From assembly GCA_945957365.1 (NCBI GenBank), contig CAMFKI010000002.1, positions 1 to 64,000 on the forward strand: a stretch of 64,000 bases of DNA, written 5' to 3'. Within the stretch, counting starts at the first letter, position 1, and the number at the start of each line of letters is the position of its first letter. Shown one piece after another: positions 22,330 through 33,072 of this stretch. The stretch comes from an uncultured Alphaproteobacteria bacterium (lineage in GTDB: Bacteria; Pseudomonadota; Alphaproteobacteria; Rhizobiales; Aestuariivirgaceae). Made by a program: the position numbers and the translations under genes. Under the pieces are notes generated by a model. That model was not told the origin of the DNA. It saw only the letters and a list, made by a program, of their open reading frames with translations, and did no database searches.

Positions 22330-23129
22330 CGGCGGCGCGCCTTCCACAGCCTGAGCACCGTCGGAAGCAGCGCCACGGCGCCCAGCGCGGAGAGGCCCCA
22401 GAGCAGTTGCGGCGAGATCAGCATGGCCGGGCTGAGCGTCAGATGGCAGTTCTCGGCCCCGTTCTGCGCCGCGCAGACCTTGAAGGCGAGCACCTGGTCG
22501 TCGATCAGCCCGTCGAGCCCGGATCCGATCAGCGCAAAGGCGATGGAGCCTGGAATGATGCCGATCAGCGTGGCGAGGAGGAAGGTGCCGAGCGGCATGC
22601 GGCTCAGCCCGGCCACTGCATTCACGGCCCAGAAGGGAAACACCGGCGTGAGCCTGAGGAAGAGGAGGAGGCTGAAGGCATTTTCGGCAAAACCTTGCGA
22701 CAGTCGCCGCAGGAAAGGGCCGGACCGCTCGGCAAGGGCCGCACCCAAGGAGGTCTTGACGATCTCGAAGACGATGGCCGCACCAGCCGTGGCGGCGAGG
22801 GTGGTGAGCGGGGCGCTTACCTCCCACCCGAACAGGAAGCCGCCGGCGAGGCTCATGGCGGCGGCGGCCGGGATCGACAGGGCGACGACGCCCACGTAGA
22901 GCATACCGAACACGGCGAGCGCCCACAGCATGTTGGCGTCGACCCAGCCGCGGATGGCGTCGCGGTGCTCGATCAGGGCGGCCAGCGAAAGGTCGTTCTG
23001 CAGGCCGAGCGCATAGCCGAGGCCGGCGGCCACCAGCAGCAGCAGGACCGGCAGCCAGCGCCATGCCCCGCCCGGCGTGGCGGGGCCGGGCAGGGTTCCC
23101 GGAGATGTCTGGTGGCTGGCCTGGCTCAT
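22326..23129 (-). CDS. TVP38/TMEM64 (VTT-domain) membrane protein
   Basis: This 267-residue protein has an N-terminal helix (WLPVLLLLVAAGLGYALGL), then the VTT region with AGGFLFGWEVSAPLTTLAAT, RLSQGFAENAFSLLLFLRLTP and FPFWAVNAVAGLSRMPLGTF. These are the characteristic motifs of the bacterial TVP38 group, relatives of DedA proteins. It is the first gene of an overlapping three-gene operon. VTT proteins of this type and MerA-like oxidoreductases are often neighbours or fused in other bacteria (recalled knowledge), which supports a shared role whose chemistry is not known. Confidence 0.9.
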   Translation of the reverse strand: MSQASHQTSPGTLPGPATPGGAWRWLPVLLLLVAAGLGYALGLQNDLSLAALIEHRDAIRGWVDANMLWALAVFGMLYVGVVALSIPAAAAMSLAGGFLFGWEVSAPLTTLAATAGAAIVFEIVKTSLGAALAERSGPFLRRLSQGFAENAFSLLLFLRLTPVFPFWAVNAVAGLSRMPLGTFLLATLIGIIPGSIAFALIGSGLDGLIDDQVLAFKVCAAQNGAENCHLTLSPAMLISPQLLWGLSALGAVALLPTVLRLWKARRR

Positions 23130-23222
23130 GATAATGTGCCCATGCTTGTACCATCGCGCGCGGCGGCGAAAGGGGTGTCACGGCCACGTGAGCAGAGTTC
23201 AGCCGCGGTGTTGAGCGGCTCG

Positions 23223-23251
23223 TTGACTTCCCCCGGCTTTTCCCCCATAAG
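23223..23251 (+). promoter_or_regulatory. promoter for rpmH-rnpA-yidC
   Basis: TTGACT (23223-23228), 17 bp, then CATAAG (23246-23251) is a strong alphaproteobacterial sigma-70 match. Transcription would begin near 23258, about 100 nt before rpmH. Confidence 0.55.
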
Positions 23252-23359
23252 CCCCGTCCAAATTCCCGGAGCGGATTGACCGTCTCTCCGGGCATGCCCG
23301 GTCCTTCCGGCCATGTAGTTGGAATAATTGGCTGAAAAGCCTAAATCGGAGTTACGAAC

Positions 23360-23494
23360 GTGAAGCGCACCTACCAGCCGTCCAAGCTCGTCCGCAAGCG
23401 CCGCCATGGTTTCCGCGCCCGCATGGCGACGGTCGGCGGCCGCAACGTCCTCGCCCGCCGCCGCGCCAAGGGCCGCAAGCGCCTCTCGGCCTAA
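23360..23494 (+). CDS. rpmH: 50S ribosomal protein L34
   Basis: This 44-residue protein reads [20 protein letters not shown] at its N-terminus and ends KRLSA, the exact length and sequence pattern of L34. The start is GTG, with CGGAG 10 bp upstream. It precedes rnpA by 18 bp, the nearly universal arrangement. Confidence 0.98.
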   Translation: MKRTYQPSKLVRKRRHGFRARMATVGGRNVLARRRAKGRKRLSA

Positions 23495-23512
23495 GCGCCG
23501 GACTGCCTGACA

Positions 23513-23869
23513 ATGGAGCGCCTGAAGCGTCGGCAGGATTTCGTTGCCGCCGCCCGGGCGCTTTATGCCGCCATGCCCGGCATGGTGGTGCAGATGCGGC
23601 CACGCGGCGATGAAGCGGCCGCGCGCGTCGGTTTCACCGCGACGAAGAAGATCGGCAACGCCGTGGTGCGCAACCGGGTGAAGCGCCGCCTGCGCGAACT
23701 GGCCCGGCTGCAGCTGACCTCCGCCGCCCGACCGGGCCATGATTACGTCCTGATCGGCCGCGCGCCGACCTTCGACCGCGCTTTCCCCGACCTCGAGAAA
23801 GACCTGGCCTCCGCCTTGAAGAGGCTGCACCGCACCGCCCGTCTGCCGGCGGACAAGGGAACACCATGA
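23513..23869 (+). CDS. rnpA: ribonuclease P protein component
   Basis: This 118-residue basic protein supports RNase P RNA in maturing tRNA 5' ends. The RNR signature is KKIGNAVVRNRVKRRLREL. It starts with an early hydrophobic/aromatic cleft region (MERLKRRQDFVAAARAL). Its stop overlaps the yidC start in ATGA. The small yidD gene that often sits between rnpA and yidC is absent. Confidence 0.97.
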   Translation: MERLKRRQDFVAAARALYAAMPGMVVQMRPRGDEAAARVGFTATKKIGNAVVRNRVKRRLRELARLQLTSAARPGHDYVLIGRAPTFDRAFPDLEKDLASALKRLHRTARLPADKGTP

Positions 23870-25647
23870 ACTTCGAGAACAAGAATTTCATCCTGGCCAT
23901 CGTGCTGTCGATGCTGATCATCTTCGGCTGGCAGTTCGCCGGGCCCTATCTCTTCCCCGGAATGATTCACAAGCCGGTGCTGACCACCCAGACCGCCACC
24001 ACCCCCACCGGCACGCCGGCTGCCTCCGGTGCGGTTCCCGACATCACGCCGGAAGCCCTCGCCGCAAGCCGCGAGGCCGCCCTCGCCGCGTCGCCGCGCC
24101 TCCCCTTCAAGACCGACTTCATCGAAGGCTCGATCGACCTCAAGGGCGCGATGATCGACGACCTGCATCTGCTGCGCTATCGCGAGACGATCGATCCCAA
24201 CAGCCCGACCATCACCTTCCTGTCGCCCTCGGGCACGCCGGGCGCGCTGTTCGCCGAACAGGGTGTGGTTCCCGCCACCGGCACCACCGCCAAGCTTCCC
24301 GACACCAGCACGGTGTGGACGGCACCCGCCGGCGCGGTGCTGAGCGAGTCAAACCCGGTGACGCTCACCTGGGACAATGGCGCCGGCCTCAAGTTCTCGC
24401 GCAAGATCGAGATCAGCGACGAATACCTGTTCACCGTCACCCAGACGGTCGAGAACACCACCTCGGCCCCTGTGGCGATGATCCCCTATGCCCGCATCCA
24501 GCGCCAGGACACGCCCAAGGTGGCCGGCTACTGGGTGTTCTTCGAGGGCATGCTGGGCTGGATCGACGGCAGCCTGCACGAACTCCACTACAAGGACGTG
24601 AACGGCCAGACCGAGCCCGACCGCCGCGACACGACGGGCGGCTGGATCGGCTTCACCGACAAGTACTGGGCCGCCGCCGTGATCCCCGACCAGAGCGCCG
24701 CCGTCACCGCGAGCTTCATCCACACCAAGCTTGGCGACCGCGACCTCTACCAGACGGACTACCTCGCCAAGGATGCGCTGGTGGTGCAGCCTGGCCAGTC
24801 CGCCTCGACCTCGGGCCGCCTCTTCGCAGGCGCCAAGGTGGTGAGCACCATCAACTCGATCGAGAGCCTCTACCAGATCCAGGGCTTCAGCTACATCATC
24901 GACTGGGGCTGGTTCTATTTCCTCACCAAGCCGTTCTTCTACCTGCTCGCCTGGCTGAAGAGCCTGGTCGGCAACTTCGGCATCGCCATCCTGCTCGCCA
25001 CGGTGCTCGTCAAGGCGGCGGTCTTCCCGCTGGCCAACAAGTCCTATGCCTCGATGAGCAAGATGAAGAAGCTGCAGCCCGAGATGGAGCGGCTGAAGAA
25101 GGAATATCCCGACGACAAGATGAAGCAGCAGCAGGAGATGATGGCGCTGTACAAGCGCGAGAAGGTCTCGCCGCTGTCGGGCTGCCTGCCCGTGGTCGTG
25201 CAGATCCCGATCTTCTTCTCGCTCTACAAGGTGATCCTGACCTCGATCGAACTGCGCCATGCGCCGTTCTTCGGCTGGATCCATGACCTGTCTGCGCCCG
25301 ATCCGACCAGCCTGTTCAACCTCTTCGGCCTCATCCCCTGGACGCCGCCGCACATGCTGATGATCGGCGTGTGGCCGATCATCATGGGCATCACCATGTG
25401 GCTGCAGATGCGCCTCAACCCGGCTCCGCCGGACCCGGTGCAGGCCAGCCTGTTCAACTGGATGCCGGTGATGTTCACCTTCATGCTCGGCTCCTTCCCG
25501 GTGGGTCTCGTCATCTACTGGGCCTGGTCCAACACGCTGTCGATCCTGCAGCAGTCCTTCATCATGAAGCGCAACGGGGTGGACGTGAACTTGCTCGGCA
25601 ACGTGAAGAACAGCCTGCCCTTCCTGAAGAAGAAGGCCACCAGTTGA
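23866..25647 (+). CDS. yidC: membrane protein insertase YidC
   Basis: This 593-residue insertase has an N-terminal membrane anchor (residues 7-27), a large periplasmic domain typical of Gram-negative YidC, and the conserved C-terminal core of membrane helices from about residue 345. The positively charged cytoplasmic hairpin ([18 protein letters not shown]) and the segment [20 protein letters not shown] are characteristic. It overlaps rnpA by 4 bp and the following engB start by 4 bp, so the three genes are translationally coupled. Confidence 0.98.
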   Translation: MNFENKNFILAIVLSMLIIFGWQFAGPYLFPGMIHKPVLTTQTATTPTGTPAASGAVPDITPEALAASREAALAASPRLPFKTDFIEGSIDLKGAMIDDLHLLRYRETIDPNSPTITFLSPSGTPGALFAEQGVVPATGTTAKLPDTSTVWTAPAGAVLSESNPVTLTWDNGAGLKFSRKIEISDEYLFTVTQTVENTTSAPVAMIPYARIQRQDTPKVAGYWVFFEGMLGWIDGSLHELHYKDVNGQTEPDRRDTTGGWIGFTDKYWAAAVIPDQSAAVTASFIHTKLGDRDLYQTDYLAKDALVVQPGQSASTSGRLFAGAKVVSTINSIESLYQIQGFSYIIDWGWFYFLTKPFFYLLAWLKSLVGNFGIAILLATVLVKAAVFPLANKSYASMSKMKKLQPEMERLKKEYPDDKMKQQQEMMALYKREKVSPLSGCLPVVVQIPIFFSLYKVILTSIELRHAPFFGWIHDLSAPDPTSLFNLFGLIPWTPPHMLMIGVWPIIMGITMWLQMRLNPAPPDPVQASLFNWMPVMFTFMLGSFPVGLVIYWAWSNTLSILQQSFIMKRNGVDVNLLGNVKNSLPFLKKKATS

Positions 25648-26285
25648 GCGAGCGTTTCAACGAGGACCAGATCGATGCGGGCCGCCGTCTGTTCGGCGGC
25701 CCGTCCCGTTTCCTGAAAGGCGTCGCCAAGCTCGAGCAGCTGCCACCCGAGAAGGGCGTCGAGATCGCCTTTGCCGGCCGCTCCAACGTCGGCAAGTCGT
25801 CGCTGATCAACGCGCTGACCAACGTCAACGGCCTCGCCCGCGCCTCCAACACGCCGGGCCGCACCCGCGAGCTCAATTTCTTCGACGTCAACGAGGCGCT
25901 CACCCTCGTCGACATGCCGGGCTATGGCTATGCCAAGGCGCCGAAGAACGAGGTGAAGCAGTGGCAGGCGGTGCTCAGGGGCTATCTCCGCGGCCGCCCG
26001 GGCTTGACACGCGCCTTCGTGCTGATCGACAGCCGCCACGGCATCCTCAAGGCCGATGAGGAGATGTTCGACCTCCTCGACGAGGCCGCCGTCACCTACC
26101 AGGTGGTGCTGACCAAGACCGACAAGATCAAGCCCGCCGAGCTCGAGAAGGTCTACGAGACGGTGGCCGCGGCGATCAAGAAGCACCCCGCCGCCTTCCC
26201 CCAGATCCACGCCACCTCGAGTGACAAGGGCCACGGCATCCCCGAGCTCCGGGCGGAGATCGCAGGCCTGCTCTACACCCTTTGA
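25644..26285 (+). CDS. engB: ribosome-biogenesis GTPase EngB/YihA
   Basis: This 213-residue GTPase acts in large-subunit assembly. It has G1 [10 protein letters not shown]3 [11 protein letters not shown] and G4 TKTDK. The start was placed at a TTG codon (25644) that overlaps the yidC stop as TTGA. This gives [13 protein letters not shown], a natural family N-terminus; upstream codons in this frame would run far back into yidC. The coupling by overlap may compensate for the weak start codon. Confidence 0.94.
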   Translation: MSERFNEDQIDAGRRLFGGPSRFLKGVAKLEQLPPEKGVEIAFAGRSNVGKSSLINALTNVNGLARASNTPGRTRELNFFDVNEALTLVDMPGYGYAKAPKNEVKQWQAVLRGYLRGRPGLTRAFVLIDSRHGILKADEEMFDLLDEAAVTYQVVLTKTDKIKPAELEKVYETVAAAIKKHPAAFPQIHATSSDKGHGIPELRAEIAGLLYTL

Positions 26286-26335
26286 AACCGTAACAATTGT
26301 CCTGTAGGACGCTTGCCGACTGACGGGGGAACTCC

Positions 26336-27226
26336 ATGGACGAAATCGCCGCGACGGCCCGCATCCTTTCCGAGGCGCTGCCCTTCCTGCAGCGCTACGA
26401 CGACAAGATCATCGTGGTGAAATATGGCGGCCACGCCATGGTCGACCCCAAGCTCGCCCACCAGTTCGCCCGCGACATGGTCATGCTCAAGGTCTGCGGC
26501 CTCAACCCCATCGTGGTGCATGGCGGCGGCCCACAGATCAACAAGATGCTCGACAAGCTCGAGGTTCAGCCGGAATTCCGCGAGGGCCTGCGCGTCACCG
26601 ACGAGGCCACCATGTCGGTGGTCGAGATGGTGCTGTCGGGCTCGATCAACAAGTCGATCGTCGCTTCGATCCAGCAGGCAGGCGGCCGTGCGGTGGGCAT
26701 CTCCGGCAAGGACGGCAACCTGATGATCGCCGAGAAGCTGACCAAGAAGAAGACCGACGCCGCCACCGGCAAGCTGGTGGAGATCGACTTCGGCTTCGTC
26801 GGCGAGCCCGTCAAGGTCAACACCGAGATCCTCGACACCATCATGAAGTCCGACGCCATCCCGGTGATCGCGCCGGTGGGCGTTGGCGTCAACGGCGAGA
26901 CCTTCAACGTCAACGCCGACACGGCGGCGGGCGCGGTGGCGACCGCGACGAAGGCCAAGCGCCTGCTGCTGCTGACCGACGTCGCCGGTGTGCTCGACAA
27001 GGACAAGAACCTGATCAGCGAACTCAGCATCGAGGAGCTGCCGAGGCTGGTCGAGAACGGCACCATCACGGGGGGCATGATCCCCAAGGTCGAGAGTGCC
27101 GCGGCGGTGGTCGAGTCCGGCGTCGAGGGCGTTATCATCCTCGATGGCCGCGTGCCGCATTCGGTGCTGCTCGAACTGCTCACCCCGCATGGTGTGGGCA
27201 CGCGCATCTCGCGGGCCGGCGCATGA
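26336..27226 (+). CDS. argB: acetylglutamate kinase
   Basis: This 296-residue amino acid kinase performs the second step of arginine synthesis. Motifs include [24 protein letters not shown] and [14 protein letters not shown], and the N-terminal helix (about 1-20) typical of arginine-inhibited hexameric enzymes is present. The spacing to engB is 50 bp, and its stop overlaps the next gene in ATGA. Confidence 0.97.
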   Translation: MDEIAATARILSEALPFLQRYDDKIIVVKYGGHAMVDPKLAHQFARDMVMLKVCGLNPIVVHGGGPQINKMLDKLEVQPEFREGLRVTDEATMSVVEMVLSGSINKSIVASIQQAGGRAVGISGKDGNLMIAEKLTKKKTDAATGKLVEIDFGFVGEPVKVNTEILDTIMKSDAIPVIAPVGVGVNGETFNVNADTAAGAVATATKAKRLLLLTDVAGVLDKDKNLISELSIEELPRLVENGTITGGMIPKVESAAAVVESGVEGVIILDGRVPHSVLLELLTPHGVGTRISRAGA

Positions 27227-27921
27227 GGGACTTCACCGACGTCGACACCTGGATCTTCGACCTCGACAACACGCTCTACCCGGCCTCCTGCCGGCTGTTC
27301 GACCAGATCGACGTCAAGATGGGCAACTTCGTCGCGAAGCTGCTCAACGTCGAGTATGACGAGGCGAAACGCCGCCAGAAGGAGATGTTCTACAAGTACG
27401 GCACCACGCTGCGCGGCCTGATGACCGAGCACGCCATCACGCCGGATGATTTCCTCGACTATGTGCATGACATCGACCATTCACCGGTGCCGCCCAACAG
27501 GGCATTGGATGATGCGCTGCATCAGCTTCCCGGCCGCAAGCTGATCTTCACCAACGGCACGGTGGCCCATGCCGAAAAGGTGCTGAACCGCATCGGCATC
27601 TCGCATCACTTTGGCGACATCTTCGACATCGTGCATTCCGACTTCATCCCCAAGCCCGAGATGGAGCCCTATCTCAAGTTCATCGGCCAGACCGGCATCG
27701 ACCCCACCACCTCCGCCATGTTCGAGGACATCGCCCGCAACCTCGAAGCCCCGCACGCGCTCGGCATGGTGACGGTGCTCGTGGTAAGTCCCGAGAACAA
27801 GGACGCCGAACACCTGAACAAGGCCACGGGCGGCACGGCGCAGGACCACATCCACTACGTGACCGACGATCTCGCTAACTTCTTGGCGGGGTTGACCAGG
27901 GACCTCAAAACCCGGTCTTGA
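27223..27921 (+). CDS. HAD-family pyrimidine 5'-nucleotidase-like phosphatase
   Basis: This 232-residue HAD phosphatase has motif [10 protein letters not shown] (nucleophile D), motif II IFTNGT, and the lysine/acidic motifs [10 protein letters not shown] and [10 protein letters not shown]. It resembles the SDT1/Pyrimidine 5'-nucleotidase group (HAD subfamily IA, variant 3). It is coupled to argB by a 4-bp overlap and lies just before dapD, an arrangement I recall as typical of Hyphomicrobiales. Natural substrate is unknown; UMP or a phosphorylated by-product is a guess. Confidence 0.9.
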   Translation: MRDFTDVDTWIFDLDNTLYPASCRLFDQIDVKMGNFVAKLLNVEYDEAKRRQKEMFYKYGTTLRGLMTEHAITPDDFLDYVHDIDHSPVPPNRALDDALHQLPGRKLIFTNGTVAHAEKVLNRIGISHHFGDIFDIVHSDFIPKPEMEPYLKFIGQTGIDPTTSAMFEDIARNLEAPHALGMVTVLVVSPENKDAEHLNKATGGTAQDHIHYVTDDLANFLAGLTRDLKTRS

Positions 27922-27973
27922 CCGGGAAAGCTATTTTGGCGAAAGCCAGCCCGAACGAACCGAGGGGACAGCC

Positions 27974-28810
27974 ATGACCGATCTTCAGACCACCATCGAA
28001 CAGGCCTGGGAAGGCCGTGACAAGGTCAACCTAGAGACAAAGGGCCCTGTGCGCGAAGCCGTGGTGGCCGCCCTCGACCTGCTCGACTCGGGCAAGGCCC
28101 GCGTCGCCGAGAAGCGCGATGGCGAGTGGCATGTCAACCAGTGGCTGAAGAAGGCGGTGCTGCTGTCCTTCCGCCTCAACGACATGGCGATGATCTCGGG
28201 CGGCCCCGGCGGGTCCAGCTGGTGGGACAAGGTGCCATCCAAGTTCGACGGCTGGGCCGAGAGGGACTTCCGTGCGGCAGGCTTCCGCTCGGTCCCAAAC
28301 TGTGTCGTCCGCAAGTCGGCCTATGTCGCGCCGGGCGCCATCCTCATGCCGTCCTTCGTCAATCTCGGCGCCTATGTCGACACCGGCACCATGGTGGACA
28401 CCTGGGTGACGGTCGGTTCCTGCGCCCAGATCGGCAAGAACGTGCATCTGTCGGGTGGCGTCGGCATCGGCGGCGTGCTGGAGCCGATGCAGGCGGGCCC
28501 CACGATCATCGAGGACAACTGCTTCATCGGCGCGCGCTCGGAGGTTGTCGAGGGCGTGGTGGTGGGCGAGGGCTCGGTCATCTCCATGGGCGTGTTCATC
28601 GGCCAGTCGACCAAGATCATCGAGCGCGAGACGGGGAAGGTCCACATGGGCAAGGTGCCGCCCTATTCGGTCGTCGTCTCCGGCTCGCTGCCGCAGAAGC
28701 CCTATGCCGACGGCTCGCCCTCACCGTCACTCTATTGTGCGGTGATCGTGAAACGCGTGGACGAGAAGACCCGCTCCAAGACCTCGATAAACGAACTGCT
28801 GCGCGACTGA
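27974..28810 (+). CDS. dapD: tetrahydrodipicolinate N-succinyltransferase
   Basis: This 278-residue enzyme succinylates tetrahydrodipicolinate in the lysine/diaminopimelate pathway. The left-handed beta-helix is visible as hexapeptide repeats around residues 110-210 ([44 protein letters not shown]). A GAGGGGA Shine-Dalgarno precedes the start. dapE, the next step but one in the succinylase branch, follows after two DUF805 genes. Confidence 0.97.
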   Translation: MTDLQTTIEQAWEGRDKVNLETKGPVREAVVAALDLLDSGKARVAEKRDGEWHVNQWLKKAVLLSFRLNDMAMISGGPGGSSWWDKVPSKFDGWAERDFRAAGFRSVPNCVVRKSAYVAPGAILMPSFVNLGAYVDTGTMVDTWVTVGSCAQIGKNVHLSGGVGIGGVLEPMQAGPTIIEDNCFIGARSEVVEGVVVGEGSVISMGVFIGQSTKIIERETGKVHMGKVPPYSVVVSGSLPQKPYADGSPSPSLYCAVIVKRVDEKTRSKTSINELLRD

Positions 28811-28897
28811 GAAGGACGCTTCCGCGAATCCTCTTTCTGATTCATAATTCAACCTGCGGGTACGGCGCATCACGCGCTGCGCAAAGGGGGTTGAAAC

Positions 28898-29251
28898 ATG
28901 GACTGGAAATATCTGTTCACGAGCCTCGAGGGCCGCATCGGCCGCAAGGAATATTGGCTCGGTTCCCTCGCGATTGCCGCCATCGTGGTGGTGGCCGAAT
29001 TGATCGACATGGCGGCGGGAACCGCCAACGCCCAAGGCTTCGGCATCATCAGCGCCATCGCGGTGCTGGCGCTGATCTATCCCTCGATCGTGCTCTATGC
29101 CAAGCGCTGGCATGACCGCGACAAGTCCGGATGGTGGACGCTGATCAACTTCGTGCCCGTCATTGGTGGTCTGTGGATGCTGATCGAGTGCGGATTCCTC
29201 CGCGGCACCGACGGCCCCAACCGCTTCGGGCCGGACCCGCTCAAGGGCTGA
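28898..29251 (+). CDS. DUF805 membrane protein, first copy
   Basis: This 117-residue protein has three to four hydrophobic helices and the DUF805 signature: FTSLEGRIGRKEYWLGSL at the start and KRWHDRDKSGWWTL before the last helices, ending DGPNRFGPDPL. No function is established for DUF805. It is paralogous to the next gene and lies between dapD and dapE. Confidence 0.9.
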   Translation: MDWKYLFTSLEGRIGRKEYWLGSLAIAAIVVVAELIDMAAGTANAQGFGIISAIAVLALIYPSIVLYAKRWHDRDKSGWWTLINFVPVIGGLWMLIECGFLRGTDGPNRFGPDPLKG

Positions 29252-29275
29252 TCGCGCCCTGCGGGAGGCGGTGGC

Positions 29276-29626
29276 ATGCATATCGTTCGATTGTTCACCA
29301 GCTTCGACGGACGCATCGGCCGGCAGAGCTACTGGGTGGGCAGCCTGACGTTGCTCGCCCTCGGCCTTCTTGCCGCGCTACTGGATTTCTCGCTCGGGAC
29401 TGCCGATGGAGATTACGGCATTGTCAGCATCGTGGCTTCGGTCGGCATTCTTTATTCCTCGCTCGCCCTGACGACGAAGCGCTGGCACGACCGCGACAAG
29501 TCCGGCTGGTGGAACCTGATCCTGCTCGTGCCGGTGATCGGAAGCCTGTGGATGTCGCTCGAACTCGGCTTCATCAGGGGGATCAGGGCCGACAACCGCT
29601 ACGGTCCCAATCCACTGGCCTTCTAA
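29276..29626 (+). CDS. DUF805 membrane protein, second copy
   Basis: This 116-residue protein is a diverged tandem duplicate of the preceding gene. It keeps FTSFDGRIGRQSYWVGSL, KRWHDRDKSGWWNL and DNRYGPNPL, while the central helices differ freely. A GGGAGG Shine-Dalgarno sits 6 bp before the start. The 24-bp gap between copies suggests one transcript. Confidence 0.9.
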   Translation: MHIVRLFTSFDGRIGRQSYWVGSLTLLALGLLAALLDFSLGTADGDYGIVSIVASVGILYSSLALTTKRWHDRDKSGWWNLILLVPVIGSLWMSLELGFIRGIRADNRYGPNPLAF

Positions 29627-29698
29627 CGTCGTGCAGCGGATTGGCCTGTGCGAGTGGCGGCTGTGGCAAGCACGGCCGTTTGTGGTTAGACTGTCGCC

Positions 29699-30871
29699 AT
29701 GAAGAACACACCGACCGATCCCGTTCCGCTGCTGCAGGACCTGATCCGCTGCAAGTCCGTGACGCCTGCCGAAGGCGGTGCACTGACCTATCTCGAAAAC
29801 CTGCTGTCGTCGCATGGCTTCGTCGGCCACCGCCTGATCTTCCGCGAGGCGGGAACGCCTGACGTCGAGAACCTCTTCGCGCGCATCGGTTCGGGTGCGC
29901 CGCATCTCTGCTTTGCCGGCCACACCGATGTGGTGCCGGAGGGCATTGCCGAGGGCTGGACCCATGCGCCCTTCGCGGCCGACATCGCAGACGGCTTCAT
30001 CTATGGCCGCGGCGCCACGGACATGAAGGGCTCGGTCGCGGCCTTCGCCGCCGCCGCATTGGACTTCGTGCGCAGCATGCCGAAATTCAAGGGCTCGATC
30101 TCCTTCCTCATCACCGGCGATGAGGAAGGCCCCGCCATCAACGGCACGGCGAAGGTGCTCCAGTGGATGGAAGAGAACGGCCACATCCCCGATCATTGCA
30201 TCGTCGGCGAGCCGAGCTGTGTGGACAAGCTGGGCGACACGATCAAGATCGGCCGGCGAGGCTCGCTGAGCTTTACCGTCACCGTGGAGGGCAGGCAGGG
30301 CCACGCCGCCTATCCGCACAAGGCCGACAACCCCATCCCCAAGCTCGCCCGCTTCGTCGACCGCATCTCGGCTGCGACGGTGGATGATGGCAACGACCAT
30401 TTCGATCCTTCGACGCTGGCAGTGACGTCCTTCGACGTCGGCAATCCCGCGGGTAACGTCATCCCGTCACGCGCCGTTGCCAAGTTCAACATCCGCTTCT
30501 CGACCGAACACAGCTTCGCCTCCTTGAGGCAGTGGGTCGACGAGCAGATCGCATTGGTGACGTCCGAGATGGGCGGCACGTGGTCGGTATCCGCCACCGA
30601 GGGGGCCGATGCCTTCATCACCGAGCCCGGCCGCTTCGTCGGCCTCGTGCAGGATGCAGTGGAACACGAGACGGGCATTCTTCCCAAGCTCTCCACCAGC
30701 GGCGGCACTTCGGACGCGCGCTTCGTCAAGGACTATTGCCCGGTGCTCGAGTTCGGCCCGACGAACGCGACGATCCACCAGACCGACGAGCGCATCGCCA
30801 TCGACGAGCTGCGCGCCACCCAGACGATCTATGCCCGCATCATCGCGGATTATTTCTCGGCGGAGCTGTAG
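29699..30871 (+). CDS. dapE: succinyl-diaminopimelate desuccinylase
   Basis: This 390-residue M20 metallohydrolase removes succinate from N-succinyl-diaminopimelate. Metal ligands are visible in [25 protein letters not shown] and [11 protein letters not shown], with a late ligand in [13 protein letters not shown]. The dimerisation domain carries [14 protein letters not shown]. Its 3' end overlaps the convergent truA gene by 22 bp. Confidence 0.97.
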   Translation: MKNTPTDPVPLLQDLIRCKSVTPAEGGALTYLENLLSSHGFVGHRLIFREAGTPDVENLFARIGSGAPHLCFAGHTDVVPEGIAEGWTHAPFAADIADGFIYGRGATDMKGSVAAFAAAALDFVRSMPKFKGSISFLITGDEEGPAINGTAKVLQWMEENGHIPDHCIVGEPSCVDKLGDTIKIGRRGSLSFTVTVEGRQGHAAYPHKADNPIPKLARFVDRISAATVDDGNDHFDPSTLAVTSFDVGNPAGNVIPSRAVAKFNIRFSTEHSFASLRQWVDEQIALVTSEMGGTWSVSATEGADAFITEPGRFVGLVQDAVEHETGILPKLSTSGGTSDARFVKDYCPVLEFGPTNATIHQTDERIAIDELRATQTIYARIIADYFSAEL

Positions 30872-31602
30872 CCCACGCGCAGCAGGTAAAGCCCGTCTGG
30901 CGGCGCAACCGGACCGCAGGCAGTGCGATCGGCCGCATCGAGTGCGCGCTTCATGTCGCGCGGGCTCCATTTGCCTTCGCCGACGAGCCGCAGCGAGCCC
31001 ACCATCGAACGCACCTGGTTATGCAGGAAGGAGCGAGCGTCGGCGCGCACCTCGATCAGCTCGCCGTAGCGGGCGACCTCGAAACGGTCGAGCGTCTTCA
31101 CTGGCGAATTGGCCTGGCACTGTGCGGCACGGAAGGTGGTGAAGTCGTGCTTGCCGACGAGGTGCTGGGCCGCCTCGTGCATGGCATCGGAGTCGAGATC
31201 GACGGGCAGCCACCACACCTTCCCGCGGTCCAGCGCCGGGGGCGCCCGGCGGTTCAGGATGCGGTAGAGGTAATAGCGCCGTGTGGCAGAGAAGCGGGCG
31301 TGGAAGTCATCGGGCACTTCCGCGGCTTCGAGCACGCTCACCGGCCTCTCCCGCATGTTGCCATTCAGCGCGTTACGAAGCTTGAACGGGTCCCATGATT
31401 TCGCGAGGTCCACATGCGCCACCTGCGCCAGCGCATGCACGCCCGCATCGGTGCGGCCCGCCCCATAGACCATTGAATGACCGCCGTTGATGATGGCGAC
31501 GGCACGCTCCAGCACGTCCTGCACCGATGTGCCCCCGGCCTGGGATTGCCAGCCGGTGAAAGGCCCGCCGTCATATTCGATGGTGAGGCGATAGCGCGGC
31601 AT
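30850..31602 (-). CDS. truA: tRNA pseudouridine(38-40) synthase
   Basis: This 250-residue synthase modifies positions 38-40 of the tRNA anticodon arm. The catalytic aspartate is in [12 protein letters not shown], and the C-terminal segment [13 protein letters not shown] is conserved. The start at [13 protein letters not shown] overlaps the fmt stop by one base (TGATG). It converges on dapE with a 22-bp overlap. Confidence 0.97.
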   Translation of the reverse strand: MPRYRLTIEYDGGPFTGWQSQAGGTSVQDVLERAVAIINGGHSMVYGAGRTDAGVHALAQVAHVDLAKSWDPFKLRNALNGNMRERPVSVLEAAEVPDDFHARFSATRRYYLYRILNRRAPPALDRGKVWWLPVDLDSDAMHEAAQHLVGKHDFTTFRAAQCQANSPVKTLDRFEVARYGELIEVRADARSFLHNQVRSMVGSLRLVGEGKWSPRDMKRALDAADRTACGPVAPPDGLYLLRVGYSSAEK

Positions 31603-32507
31603 CAGCCGGTCCCCGTGCCGCGGGCGATGGGGAAACCGCGCAGGAAATCGGTCGCCTCCATCGCACCCTTGCCTTCGCGCTGCAGCTTCAGCAGCTTGAT
31701 GGCGCCGGAGCCGCAGGCAACGGTGAGCGCGTCGTCGAGGAAGCTGCCGGGCTTGCCCTGACATTGCACAACCTCGCACAGCAGCACCTTGATGCGCGTG
31801 CCGCTCACTGAAAACCATGCGCCCGGAAAGGGCGAGAGGCCGTGGATGTGGTCGCGCACCTCGTCCGCGCTCTTGCTGAAGTCGATGCGGGCCTCGGCCT
31901 TGTCGATCTTCTTGGCATAGGTCACGCCCTCGGCGGGCTGCGGCATTGCGGCGATCTCGTCCTGCATCAGGACTTCGATCATCAGTCGCGCGCCGAGTGC
32001 CGCGAGTTCGTCATGCAGTGACTGCGCGGTGGTGGTCGGCGTGATGGCGAGCCTGCTCACCTTGCACATGGGGCCCGTGTCGAGGCCTTCCTCCATGCGC
32101 ATGATGGTGACACCCGACTCGGCGTCGCCCGACATGATGGCGCGCTGGATGGGTGCTGCCCCCCGCCAGCGCGGCAGCAGCGAGGCATGGACGTTGAAGC
32201 AGCCGAGCCGCGGCGCATCCAGCACCGGCTTCGGCAGCAGCAGGCCATAGGCGACGACCACCGCGGCATCGGCATTCAGTGCGGCGAAGCGGGCCTGTTC
32301 CTCGGGCGACTTCAGGGAGGTCGGCGTGCGCACCTCGATCCCCTTCGACGCCGCGAAGGCGTGCACGGGTGAGGGCCGTTCCGCCATGCCGCGGCCGGCG
32401 GGGCGCGGCGGCTGGGAGTAGACGCAGGCGATCTCATGCCCGGCGCCGATCAGGGCCTTCAGCGTTGCGACCGCGAAGTCCGGCGTGCCCATGAAGACGA
32501 GGCGCAT
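31602..32507 (-). CDS. fmt: methionyl-tRNA formyltransferase
   Basis: This 301-residue enzyme formylates initiator Met-tRNA. It begins [20 protein letters not shown], has the catalytic block [20 protein letters not shown] and the C-terminal tRNA-binding domain. It follows def by 3 bp and overlaps truA by one base, the common def-fmt-truA order in Hyphomicrobiales. Confidence 0.97.
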   Translation of the reverse strand: MRLVFMGTPDFAVATLKALIGAGHEIACVYSQPPRPAGRGMAERPSPVHAFAASKGIEVRTPTSLKSPEEQARFAALNADAAVVVAYGLLLPKPVLDAPRLGCFNVHASLLPRWRGAAPIQRAIMSGDAESGVTIMRMEEGLDTGPMCKVSRLAITPTTTAQSLHDELAALGARLMIEVLMQDEIAAMPQPAEGVTYAKKIDKAEARIDFSKSADEVRDHIHGLSPFPGAWFSVSGTRIKVLLCEVVQCQGKPGSFLDDALTVACGSGAIKLLKLQREGKGAMEATDFLRGFPIARGTGTG

Positions 32508-32510
32508 GGC

Positions 32511-33038
32511 TCAGAGCTTTCCGAGCTTCTGGGCCTTCTGGAATTTCTTGATCACGCGCTCGCGCTTCAGCCGCGAGATATGGTCGATGAACAGGACGCC
32601 GTTCAGGTGGTCGATCTCGTGCTGCAGGCAGGTGGCCATCAGGCCCGCGGCATGCATTTCCTGGGCTTCGCCCTGGCGGTCGAGGTAGCGCAGCCTGATC
32701 TCGGCAGGCCTGGTGACCATCTCATAATATTCCGGGATCGACAGGCAGCCTTCCTCATAGTCGCTCAGCACCTCGCTCGACCAGGTGATCTCCGGATTGG
32801 CGACGAAGAGCGGCGTCTTCGCTTCGCCGTCCTTGGCGAGGTCGATCACCAGCAGGCGCTGCGGCACGCCCACCTGGATGGCGGCAAGCCCGATGCCGGG
32901 CGCGCGATACATGGTCTCCAGCATGTCTTCCCACAGCTTCTTCACGTGGGAATCGACGCCCGACACGGGTTTCGAAACCTCGCGCAGGATCTTCTCGTCG
33001 GGCAGGGTGACAATGGGGAGCAGCGACATGGCCGTCAC
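32511..33038 (-). CDS. def: peptide deformylase
   Basis: This 175-residue (or 172-residue) metalloprotease removes the formyl group from nascent proteins. All three family motifs are present: [19 protein letters not shown] and [12 protein letters not shown] with the metal-binding HExxH. ATG at 33038 and 33029 are both possible starts; the second gives [11 protein letters not shown], closer to the family start. It is first in def-fmt-truA. Confidence 0.97.
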   Translation of the reverse strand: MTAMSLLPIVTLPDEKILREVSKPVSGVDSHVKKLWEDMLETMYRAPGIGLAAIQVGVPQRLLVIDLAKDGEAKTPLFVANPEITWSSEVLSDYEEGCLSIPEYYEMVTRPAEIRLRYLDRQGEAQEMHAAGLMATCLQHEIDHLNGVLFIDHISRLKRERVIKKFQKAQKLGKL

Positions 33039-33072
33039 TTAGTAAAGCTGCGGCCCCCGGTCAATCAGGGGT

